Shown: piece after piece, positions 56,408 to 64,000 of the stretch
Layout: each line of letters opens with the position of its first letter
Position numbering within the stretch: position 1 is the stretch's first letter
Assembly: GCA_007095785.1 (NCBI GenBank)
Contig: SFBL01000083.1
Coordinates: forward strand, 23,129-87,128
Direction of reading: 5' to 3'
Length of the DNA: 64,000 nt
Origin: Microcystis aeruginosa Ma_SC_T_19800800_S464
GTDB taxonomy: Bacteria > Cyanobacteriota > Cyanobacteriia > Cyanobacteriales > Microcystaceae
Made by a program: the position numbers and the translations under genes
Notes under the pieces: generated by a model
Database searches by the model: none
Told to the model about the DNA's origin: nothing
What the model saw: the letters and a program-made list of their open reading frames with translations, nothing else

Positions 56408-57763
56408 ATGGTGGCAAAGTGGAGAGCAGTGGTGGAAAAGCTAAGTCCTGGATTGCGAAAAATTCTGGGCAATGTCGGTTGGCTATTTGCTGAACGACTC
56501 CTGACAATGATACTGGCTTTTTTGGTCGGAATTTGGGTAATTAGATACTTAGGATCAGAAAATTTCGGAAAACTGAGTTATACCACTAGCTTCGTTGCTC
56601 TTTTTAGTGCGATCGCTCAATTGGGTTTGAATGCCATCGTCGTCCGCAATATCGTCCATGAAGAAAAAGCCGCTCCAGAGATTTTGGGTACTGCTTTTGT
56701 GCTAAAGTTAATGGCTAGTTTATTGACAATTGTTATAATTGGTATAGCCATCTGGACGTTTGAGACCGATCCTAACGTTCGCTGGATGACCTTAATAATT
56801 TCCTTTAGCTTAATGTTCAGTGCTTTTGACGCGATCGAGTTTTGGTTTCAATCACAGGTACTTTCAGGAGTCTTGGCTATTCTGAGAAGCGTCCAGTTAA
56901 TTATGAGTTCCCTGGTCAAACTTTCATTTATTGCCTTCAAGTTGCCGTTAATGGCTTTTGTTTGGTTAATTCTGGCAGAGCAGGTTGTCAAGGTGCTGGG
57001 AATGCTCTGGGTTTACCTCAAGTACCACCAATCTATGTTACGATGGCGGTTCAATTGGTCAAAGGGATGGCAAATGCTGCAAGATTCATGGCCGCTGATT
57101 CTATCAGGTGTCATGGTAACGATTTACATGAAGATTGACCAAGTCATGTTGGGTAATATGGCAAATGCTCAAGCAGTGGGAAACTATGGGGCGGCGGTCA
57201 GATTTTCAGAAATATGGTATTTTATCCCCATGGCCGTTTGTTCTTCTGTCTTTCCAGCAATTATTCGAGCAAAGCAGAGGAGTAGAGAGGAATATTATGC
57301 TAGACTACAACAACTGTACGATCTCATGGCTTGGATAGCACTTGTGATCGCAGTTCCCATGACTTTTGCTTCAGTTCCTTTGTTGACAACTTTGCTCGGC
57401 AAGGAGTTTGCTGAAGCTGGTCAAATTCTAGCATGGCACATCTGGGCTGGTCCTTTCGTCTTTTTGGGCGTAGCTCGCAGCAACTGGTTAATGGCTGAAA
57501 ACTTCACTCGGTTTAGTTTTTTGACAACTTCATTAGGAGCGATTGTCAATGTCTGGTTGAATTTCCTTCTTATTCCTACTTACCAAGGTGTAGGAGCCGC
57601 GATTGCTACTATCATAGCCTATGCAGTAGCTTCTCACATTAGTTGTTTACTTTATCCTCCTATGTTCAAACCTGGCTTGATGTTAACTAAAGCTTTGTTT
57701 ATACCATTTCGTTTTGAGCAAAATCTAAATTATTTTAATAAAATAAAGCAAATCCTAATATAG
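56408..57763 (+). CDS. oligosaccharide flippase (Wzx-like)
   Basis: A 451-residue polytopic protein with about 12-14 membrane helices. The start is MVAKWRAVVEKLSPGLRKIL, then GNVGWLFAERLLTMILAFLV and VRYLGSENFGKLSYTTSF-like sequence typical of polysaccharide flippases. It moves lipid-linked repeat units across the inner membrane. Neighbours encode a methyltransferase and a polymerase-like protein, and the BY-kinase is upstream, forming an exopolysaccharide region. Confidence 0.93.
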   Translation: MVAKWRAVVEKLSPGLRKILGNVGWLFAERLLTMILAFLVGIWVIRYLGSENFGKLSYTTSFVALFSAIAQLGLNAIVVRNIVHEEKAAPEILGTAFVLKLMASLLTIVIIGIAIWTFETDPNVRWMTLIISFSLMFSAFDAIEFWFQSQVLSGVLAILRSVQLIMSSLVKLSFIAFKLPLMAFVWLILAEQVVKVLGMLWVYLKYHQSMLRWRFNWSKGWQMLQDSWPLILSGVMVTIYMKIDQVMLGNMANAQAVGNYGAAVRFSEIWYFIPMAVCSSVFPAIIRAKQRSREEYYARLQQLYDLMAWIALVIAVPMTFASVPLLTTLLGKEFAEAGQILAWHIWAGPFVFLGVARSNWLMAENFTRFSFLTTSLGAIVNVWLNFLLIPTYQGVGAAIATIIAYAVASHISCLLYPPMFKPGLMLTKALFIPFRFEQNLNYFNKIKQILI

Positions 57764-57788
57764 TCTTGAAATTAAAACAACTAATGTC

Positions 57789-58595
57789 ATGAAAAAAACA
57801 ATCAGAAACTTTTTAGTATGGATTTTAGCAAGACCTTTTTTTTATAGCTTCAACGTCAGGCTATATTCATTGACACTAAATTTTCTAGGAATTTTGAATT
57901 GGAAGAATGATAAAATAAGTGGTGAGTATTCTTTTCTTGCCAAACTGACAAAAAACTTTCAACCAGGTTCAGTCGTACTTGATATCGGAGCAAATGTTGG
58001 CAATTATTCTAACTTAATCAAACAACTTAACTCAGGAGTTATGATTTATGCCTTTGAGCCGCATCCGAAAACTTTTAAAATACTTCAAGAGAATGCCATT
58101 AAAAATAAGTATAAGGCTTTGAATTTAGGTTGCGGTAAAAGTAAATCGAAATTGGAACTATATGATTATAAAAATCAAGATGGCTCATCTCATGCTTCTC
58201 TGTATAGAGGTGCTATCAATGAGATTCGCCAGTGTGATTCAGTTTCACATTTAGTGGACGTTATTGATCTAGATAGCTTTTTGTCTGAGCAGAATATACA
58301 AAAAGTAAACTTGCTTAAAATTGACGTTGAGGGGAATGAATACAGTGTCCTTGAGGGGTTGAAGGAATCTCTTAAAAAAGGTATGATTGAGATTATACAC
58401 TTTGAGTTTAATGAAATGAACGTTTTTAGCAAAACTTTCTTTAAGGATTTCTTCGATTTATTAGAGGAATATCGACTTTTTAGAATGTTACCGAATCATC
58501 TCTTGCCATTAGATACCTACTGTCCTATCTTTTGTGAAATATTTGCCTATCAAAATATAGTTGCTGTACATAAAAACTATAGATTAAATCTCTAG
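57789..58595 (+). CDS. FkbM family methyltransferase
   Basis: A 268-residue SAM-dependent methyltransferase. Motif I is VVLDIGANVGNYSNLIKQ, followed by YAFEPHPKTFKILQENA and VNLLKIDVEGNEYSVLEGL. Often methylates sugars of surface polysaccharides. It follows the flippase by 25 bp and precedes the polymerase-like gene, in the same direction. Codon use is more AT-rich than in housekeeping genes of the window, as is usual for such clusters. Confidence 0.93.
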   Translation: MKKTIRNFLVWILARPFFYSFNVRLYSLTLNFLGILNWKNDKISGEYSFLAKLTKNFQPGSVVLDIGANVGNYSNLIKQLNSGVMIYAFEPHPKTFKILQENAIKNKYKALNLGCGKSKSKLELYDYKNQDGSSHASLYRGAINEIRQCDSVSHLVDVIDLDSFLSEQNIQKVNLLKIDVEGNEYSVLEGLKESLKKGMIEIIHFEFNEMNVFSKTFFKDFFDLLEEYRLFRMLPNHLLPLDTYCPIFCEIFAYQNIVAVHKNYRLNL

Positions 58596-58640
58596 ACTGA
58601 GACTACCAATTATTTTTCCTTCAAACAATATCCAAAACAA

Positions 58641-59978
58641 ATGTTAGATTATTATATGACTAATATTCCAACACTTAATCTTGTCAAGAAGCTATCCTAC
58701 CATAATAGCTACTTGAAATATGTACTACTATTTCTCGGCTTAATTGTATGGATTATAATACCAATAATTGGTATTTTTCCACTTCTTCTTTTCATCCATT
58801 TTAACTTGAATAGCAAGAAAAATAAAATAAGTGTCCTAAACTTATCAATTTTAATATTAATTGCTGTAACAACTGCGATTTTTACGTCATCCCAGAACAT
58901 TATTTCTGATACTGCAGCTTATGTGACAAGGTATGGAGACTTAGGGCAATATAGCCCATTTGAATTAGCGTATGGCAAAGGTGTTGAATTTATACTCCCT
59001 TTATTGAGCTATCCTATTTATATCATTTCGAATGGTTCTAAATACTCTTTTTTATTCTGTTGGTCTTTATTTATTAATTTAGCGACCATCTATATAGCTA
59101 TTAAATTATCAAGAGAAAATTTTGCTTTGATCTTATTTTATACAATAGCAAATCCAGCTTTCTTTCTACAAATATTTTTAATCAGGCAATTTATTGCCAG
59201 CATTTTTGTACTACTCGCTCTAGTTAATCTAGAGAGTGAGATAACTACCTGGGGATTTTATGCGACAAGTTTTTTTACTCATACTACTAGTATTATGTAT
59301 TTGCCCATTATTATATGGGGAATAAAAGGAACTAATTGGATACGCAAATTATTTTCTATATTTACGAATAATCTAGTCTTTAAAATTCTAGTATTGCTTT
59401 TAATCATATCAGCTTTTGCTATCGGTATTCAATACAATGCTTTATTGAATTTTTTTAAAGTCTTGAGTGGAACTGATTTTTTATATTCAAAATCCCAATA
59501 CTGGAGTGCGGATAATAGAGATGCTGGATTAGGAATTGGTACTACAAGAACAGTTGAATTCTTAACTATTCTTTTGATCAATAGCTTCATGTTACAAAAA
59601 AATCATCAATATTCTATATCTAAAAATAGAGATTTGCTTATGTCTATAATATTTGTATGTTTATTTTTCTTATGTCTGATCACAAGTAATATTGGTGGAT
59701 ATTTTAGTTTAAGAATTGGTTTATTGTTGATGGGTTTTTCTGGAATTTTCTACTACCAACTTCTCAATAAAAAATGGAAAATTCCCGATTTAAAAAATAT
59801 TTTTATTGTCATTAGCCTGATTTTCGCATTTCTCAGATTGTTGTCTTTCCTTTATAATCAGGGAAAGGCAGAGTTATATTATCTGAACGGTCAAGCTTTT
59901 GAAAGTTCTATATTGGAGTACATAAAACTAGCTTACGAAAGCTTTACCAACGACGTACAAATAGAAAGATTTCGTTAA
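58641..59978 (+). CDS. EpsG/Wzy-like polysaccharide polymerase
   Basis: A 445-residue membrane protein with 10-12 helices, strongly AT-rich codons, and the EpsG-type segment SDTAAYVTRYGDLGQYSPFE near residue 90, then FFLQIFLIRQFIASIFVLLA. EpsG/Wzy proteins join repeat units in the periplasm. Another ATG at 58656 (MTNIPTLNLV) is equally possible. Last gene of the polysaccharide unit. Confidence 0.85.
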   Translation: MLDYYMTNIPTLNLVKKLSYHNSYLKYVLLFLGLIVWIIIPIIGIFPLLLFIHFNLNSKKNKISVLNLSILILIAVTTAIFTSSQNIISDTAAYVTRYGDLGQYSPFELAYGKGVEFILPLLSYPIYIISNGSKYSFLFCWSLFINLATIYIAIKLSRENFALILFYTIANPAFFLQIFLIRQFIASIFVLLALVNLESEITTWGFYATSFFTHTTSIMYLPIIIWGIKGTNWIRKLFSIFTNNLVFKILVLLLIISAFAIGIQYNALLNFFKVLSGTDFLYSKSQYWSADNRDAGLGIGTTRTVEFLTILLINSFMLQKNHQYSISKNRDLLMSIIFVCLFFLCLITSNIGGYFSLRIGLLLMGFSGIFYYQLLNKKWKIPDLKNIFIVISLIFAFLRLLSFLYNQGKAELYYLNGQAFESSILEYIKLAYESFTNDVQIERFR

Positions 59979-60487
59979 ACATACACAAATAACTTCTCTG
60001 CTGTATCATTAGTTGATTGATCGCTATCCTAAAAAAGTGTTTACTCAATCATTTTCAAGTTTAAGCTTCCAGATTTTAATCCTACCATCATTTGCGCTCG
60101 AACAAAGTAAAGATCAATAAAGTTGGACACAGCCGCAATCGCCTTTGATACAATAGAAGTAAAGGGGCTGCCTGCGATTGAAACCCCATGACACTTTAAC
60201 TTGCTATACTGGTTGATAGGGTTTCGTTCTATTTCTCATGAAACCGTACTCTCATATACTTTTTAAGCTTTCTGTACTGGACTGAAGCCAGAAAATTGTA
60301 TATGGCATACAATTAAATGAATATGGTTCTTCGTTACTTGGTATGGTTCGATCGGGTGGCATGAATAGACTAAATCCTTATCTGGCAAAAGACTTAATTG
60401 ATTAGTTCGTTCTAGATCGAAAACAATTGACAAAAATAGCCAGAAGAACCATGAATATCTATGTTTTTTGTTCTCCGTCAATTTATA
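59979..60487. other. intergenic with a duplicated gene leader
   Basis: At 60132-60174 a leader (GCCGCAATCGCCTTTGATAC, then GGGGCTGCCTG) is followed by ATG at 60188 and a stop after three codons. The same leader recurs at 60767-60809 before the nuclease pseudogene, so this is a decapitated copy. A minus-strand frame at 60263-60481 is not supported. Confidence 0.6.
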
Positions 60488-60751
60488 ATGAGCAATGAAA
60501 TGTCAAGAATAAAAGCCAATATTGAGCCTCAATTAAGGGATATTGTAGAAGAAATTTTTCAACAACTCGGATTGGCAACAACTGAAGTAATCACCTTATT
60601 TTATCAACAGGTTGCCTTGAATAAGGGGCTAACTTTTTCTGTTAACATTCCCAACAAAACCACCGAAGAAACCTTTAAAAACACCGACCGAGAAGAAGAG
60701 ATGGTAAGTTGTCAAAGTAGAGAAGATATGTTGGATAAACTTGGCATCTAG
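60488..60751 (+). CDS. RelB/DinJ-family antitoxin, orphan
   Basis: An 87-residue protein: MSNEMSRIKANIEPQLRDIV then EEIFQQLGLATTEVITLFYQ and QVALNKGLTFSVNIPNK, the RelB/DinJ ribbon-helix-helix pattern. The ATG at 60488 is preferred over an upstream frame. No RelE/YafQ toxin follows; the next element is a nuclease pseudogene. Confidence 0.85.
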   Translation: MSNEMSRIKANIEPQLRDIVEEIFQQLGLATTEVITLFYQQVALNKGLTFSVNIPNKTTEETFKNTDREEEMVSCQSREDMLDKLGI

Positions 60752-60819
60752 ATCTGGCACTGAGAGCCGCAATCGCCTTCGATATAATAAAATTAAAGAT
60801 GCTGCCTGTAAGAAAAGTC

Positions 60820-61299
60820 ATGACACAAGAAGAAATCAAAGCGATTATCCGCCAATAAATGCCCGAAATTCTCCAAGATAGGGAAATGCGGGACTATTAC
60901 GACAGTAGTGTTGGTGCTTTGGGAGCGATATGGGGACCGCACTCGGAGGAATCTTTCTGGGATGCTCTGAAAACAATTTTAGAAGAGTCTTTCGGAGTGC
61001 CGGTGATTAATGTTACTGAATAGGATGACGAAGGCAAAGTCTTTGGCAGGCCAGACCGGATAGAATTGGATTTGTTAATCAAAAATGGACTGTTAATAAT
61101 TGGCGAAATCCAATCCTCTATAAGTAAATAAGCTCTGTACACTTTCGATAAAAAAGTACAATTTTATCGGCAGCGACACCAACAAGAATCCAGCCGCAAG
61201 ATAGTTATTTCACTGATGGTAGATTTTAAGGTGCAGGAAATAGCTAAAAATTTGGGAATAGAAGTTGATATTTCTGCAAGAGATGTAGAAGTCAGTTAA
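60820..61299 (+). pseudogene. DUF3782/PD-(D/E)XK-type nuclease pseudogene with three in-frame stops
   Basis: A single frame of 159 codons reads through as MTQEEIKAIIRQ, MPEILQDREMRDYYDSSVGA, LGAIWGPHSEESFWDALKTI, FGRPDRIELDLLIKNGLLII, GEIQSSISK, and YTFDKKVQFYRQRH. This matches DUF3782-type proteins of the PD-(D/E)XK fold, with the D and ExQ/ExK region still present. Stops are TAA at 60856, TAG at 61021 and TAA at 61129, with no frameshift. Decay by nonsense alone. Confidence 0.88.
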
Positions 61300-61595
61300 T
61301 AAAAGGAAGGTTAAGGAAGATAAATATTACAAGGAAATTATGGCTCTACCGAACCTGTCATGCAAAACTATCAACAACTTACGCTTCTAAAGCTTGTACA
61401 ATAGGGCTTTGAGTTTTTGTTAGATTGATATTTATCAACTTTAGAGCATTGCTGGACAGAGAGGGAGCTTGGGGAATTTTCTACAGTGTAAGTTCGGAAG
61501 AACCAAAAATATCAGGTGATCGCTACTTGACAAAACGGACAATATTTGTTAGTGTTAGGCTTACTCAACTTATATCATTAATAAAACTGCGAGAA

Positions 61596-62069
61596 ATGTC
61601 CACTATTTTATATGATTCTGATTTTGACTTGTGGATTGAGCAGACAATCCAACAATTAAAAGATCGTCAATTTGAACGACTAGACGTTGAACACTTAATT
61701 GAGGAATTACAAGACTTGGGCAAGTCAGAAAAAAGAGCCTTAGAAAGTAACTTAATGGTTTTGTTGGCTCATTTACTCAAGCTCAAGATACAAGGCGATG
61801 CGCCTGAGACTATGACAGGCAGTTGGTATGATTCAATCAACGAACACCGGCAGCGAGTTCAAAAAAGCTTGCGAGATACTCCATCTCTCAATCCCTATCT
61901 GTCAACAGCAGTTTCCTCAGTCTATCCAGACGCTCGCAAGCTGGCAATTAGAGATGGAAAAAAAGCTAAATTTGGCGTTCGCATACCATTAGAAAATGAT
62001 TATCCAATCACCTGTCCTTTTTCAATTGAGCAGCTCTTGGATGATGATTTCTACTTCAATGAGTCTTAG
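61596..62069 (+). CDS. DUF29 family protein
   Basis: A 157-residue DUF29 protein: LYDSDFDLWIEQTIQQLKDR, VEHLIEELQDLGKSEKRALE, SNLMVLLAHLLKLKIQ, and C-terminal CPFSIEQLLDDDFYF. The ATG at 61596 fits the family start; the frame is open to an ATG at 61425, but that adds unrelated residues. Paralogue of the gene at 4476, though distant. Function unknown. Confidence 0.88.
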   Translation: MSTILYDSDFDLWIEQTIQQLKDRQFERLDVEHLIEELQDLGKSEKRALESNLMVLLAHLLKLKIQGDAPETMTGSWYDSINEHRQRVQKSLRDTPSLNPYLSTAVSSVYPDARKLAIRDGKKAKFGVRIPLENDYPITCPFSIEQLLDDDFYFNES

Positions 62070-62244
62070 CCTAGAATTGTGATATAACATATAGTAATCC
62101 CCTAAACCCTTGAGAACAAGCAGCTGAACAATGGGATTAAGCTCCTTACTCGTTCACGACTCATTTAGAATTGCTATAGCCAGTTAAAGAGGGCAAAAAA
62201 TCTACGAAATCTAAATAACTAAACCCAAAATATAGGACAGAAAT

Positions 62245-63006
62245 ATGGAAACTCTGACGCTTAGTCAACCGATGCAGTTAACTGCATTACCCACGCAACA
62301 TGAACTTCCCTGCGATGATGGAGTACCCATGGAAACTCAAAGGCATAAATGGCAGATGGATCTGTTAATAGACACTATATCCCCTTGGCTAGACCGACGA
62401 GAAGATGGTTATGCCAGTGGCAATATGTTCGTCTATTTCAGTACAGCACAACTTAAAAATCAAGACTTCAAAGGACCTGATTTTTTTGCCGTCTTAGGAG
62501 TACCAAAAGGGGAGCGAAAAAGTTGGGTTACTTGGGAGGAGGGAAAAGCCCCCGATGTAGTGATTGAACTACTCTCAGAAAGTACCACCCAAATAGACAA
62601 AACCGAGAAAAAACAGATTTATCAAGATAAGTTACGAGTCCCTGAATATTTCTGGTACGATCCTTTTAACCCTGAAGATTTTGCCGAATTTGTTTTGGTT
62701 GATGGCCTATATGAACCACGGCAACCCAACGAGAAAGGATGGCTAATCAGTCGTCGTTTGGGATTAGCTTTAGTTCGTTGGCAGGGAAAATACAGGGGGG
62801 TAACAACCGTCTGGATTCGCTGGGCAACTTTAGATGGAATATTGTTACCAACCGAGCGAGAGTCGGCTGAGGAAGCACAACAGAAAGCTGCGGAAGCACA
62901 ACAGAAAGCTGCGGAAGCACAACAGAAAGCTGCGGAAGCCGAAGAAAAAGCCGAGCGATTGGCGGCTAAACTTAGGGAATTGGGGATTAATCCCGAAAGT
63001 CTCTAA
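62245..63006 (+). CDS. Uma2 family endonuclease-like protein
   Basis: A 253-residue protein with the Uma2 PD-(D/E)XK fold: KGPDFFAVLGVPKGERKSWV, KAPDVVIELLSEST, and VPEYFWYDPFN. The C-terminus is a charged helix with three copies of AEAQQKA (each 21 bp) then AEEKAERLAAKLRELGINPE. Uma2 genes are very abundant in cyanobacteria; biological role unknown. Full length. Confidence 0.92.
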   Translation: METLTLSQPMQLTALPTQHELPCDDGVPMETQRHKWQMDLLIDTISPWLDRREDGYASGNMFVYFSTAQLKNQDFKGPDFFAVLGVPKGERKSWVTWEEGKAPDVVIELLSESTTQIDKTEKKQIYQDKLRVPEYFWYDPFNPEDFAEFVLVDGLYEPRQPNEKGWLISRRLGLALVRWQGKYRGVTTVWIRWATLDGILLPTERESAEEAQQKAAEAQQKAAEAQQKAAEAEEKAERLAAKLRELGINPESL

Positions 63007-63206
63007 CTTCCTCTGGGCGGATTTTGGTAAGACTCCCCTGGTGGTGTACTTCATTTTTGAATCGGCATTTTCACCAATGGAGAACGAGGAATTGACGACT
63101 GTTCCGATTTATTGTGCATCAAGGCTTGCGGCGTTCAGGGATCTAAAATTGACATGAATGCCATATTATCTTGCTAAACTAAACACCAAACTAGCAACAT
63201 TCCCCC

Positions 63207-64000
63207 CATGTACCAGAGAACGCCGTCCCTTCCACCCAAAGAAATGTTACCAACCATGTACGACCTCCCCAGCGAAAACCCGGAGGAACCTGGCTTGCCT
63301 GACGAATTTCATCTCTTCCAACCCGAATTATTGCGCCAGACCTTTCGACCTTCTAACTATCCTGCCGAACAAGTATTTATCGCCAGCGATCTAAATCTCT
63401 ACTACGACCCTTACCATCCCCAATGGTACAAGCGGCCGGACTGGTTTGCCGCTTTGGGAGTCTCGCGGCTGTACCAAGGAGAGGAATTGCGCCTGAGTTA
63501 TGTGATTTGGCAGGAAGAAATTGTTCCCTTCATCGCCATCGAATTACTCTCTCCTGGAACGGAAGCAGAAGATTTAGGGCGTACCGTGCGGGGAATCAAC
63601 CAACCTCCCACCAAGTGGGAAGTTTACGAACGAATTTTAGGCATTCCCTACTACGTGGTGTTTGATCGCTACAGCAACCAATTGCAGGCATTTACCTTAA
63701 AATCAGGAAAATATCAGCCTTTAAGACTAGAAAACCAGCAGTTGTGGCTAGAGGAAGTACAATTGGGATTGGGACTTTGGGCAGGAAATTGTCAAGGCAT
63801 TGAGCGGTTGTGGCTACGCTGGTACGGACGAGACGGCAATTGGATACTGACTCCTACCGAACAGGAAACCCAACGCGCCGAGCAGGAAGCTCAACGCGCC
63901 GAGCAGGAAGCTCAACGCGCCGAGCAGGAAGCTCAACGCGCCGAGCAGGAAGCTCAACGCGCCGAGCAGGAAGCTCAACGCACAGAAAGAGAACGGCAGC
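63207..64000 (+). CDS. Uma2 family endonuclease-like protein, cut by window end
   Basis: ATG at 63207 gives MYQRTPSLPPKEMLPTMYDL, then PDEFHLFQPELLRQTFRP, RPDWFAALGVSRLYQGEEL, and IVPFIAIELLSPGTE with the PD-(D/E)XK Glu. The C-terminus is entering a tandem of 21-bp units coding EQEAQRA (about five copies) when the window stops. The end is not seen. Same family as the gene at 62245. Confidence 0.9.

Noticed and set aside
60263..60481. 72-aa minus-strand frame
   Set aside because: No recognisable domain, sits in repeat-like intergenic DNA between the polymerase and the antitoxin.

Overview
The window is cyanobacterial chromosome, most likely Microcystis or a close unicellular relative. The evidence is the set of photosynthesis genes (petB-petD, psbEFLJ with rubredoxin and ycf48, psbB), scattered HIP1-type GCGATCGC sites, DASH cryptochrome, an HmpF/PilHIJ phototaxis-type cluster, and a heavy load of short repeats, MITE-like hairpins and toxin-antitoxin debris. 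The genus assignment is an inference from gene content and repeat style, not from an alignment.

Layout. 1-6.5 kb: a small conserved protein, a TldD-DUF456-TldE cluster, a DUF29 gene and a VapBC module. 6.5-9.9 kb: a minus-strand trio (transglutaminase-like protease, alpha-E protein, circularly permuted ATP-grasp protein). 10-12.7 kb: petB-petD and a squalene/phytoene-synthase-family gene. 13-22.6 kb: hmpF faces pilH-like, pilI-like and pilJ-like genes. The space between them holds nested mobile DNA: an IS200/IS605-type tnpB split by a group II intron and again by a short repeat insertion. 22.7-34.4 kb: a glycosyltransferase-TPR protein, an HTH-AAA protein convergent with a 1903-residue Ser/Thr kinase-AAA-GAF-AAA protein, a carotenoid oxygenase and a short amidohydrolase. 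34.5-40.3 kb: accessory region with BrnTA, MntA-HepT, antitoxin and tnpB remnants, iteron-like repeats and an unrecognised 540-residue protein. 40.3-42.6 kb: an orphan YcaO cyclodehydratase-like protein. 43-51.7 kb: housekeeping and photosystem II genes (rubA, ycf48, psbEFLJ, psbB, tatC, nadA, cryptochrome). 52-60 kb: exopolysaccharide genes (BY-kinase, flippase, FkbM methyltransferase, EpsG/Wzy-like polymerase) with three tandem coiled-coil genes inside. 60-64 kb: orphan RelB-like antitoxin, a nuclease-family pseudogene with three stops, DUF29 and two Uma2 genes, the last cut by the window end.

How the genes work together. Two processes stand out. One is assembly of the photosynthetic electron-transport chain: cytochrome b6f core subunits, cytochrome b559, CP47, and the assembly factors RubA and Ycf48. 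The other is surface behaviour: type IV pilus taxis plus capsule or slime synthesis.

Best leads. (i) A group II intron whose removal exactly restores a TnpB reading frame, while its own maturase has lost the reverse-transcriptase core but keeps the X and HNH domains. (ii) The giant kinase carrying a C-terminal AAA-like domain next to a gene encoding a related AAA domain. (iii) The orphan YcaO protein with no visible precursor peptide. (iv) The triplicated coiled-coil genes whose copies differ by whole heptads. (v) A single-base frameshift in hepT. All homology statements are by eye; no database search was run.
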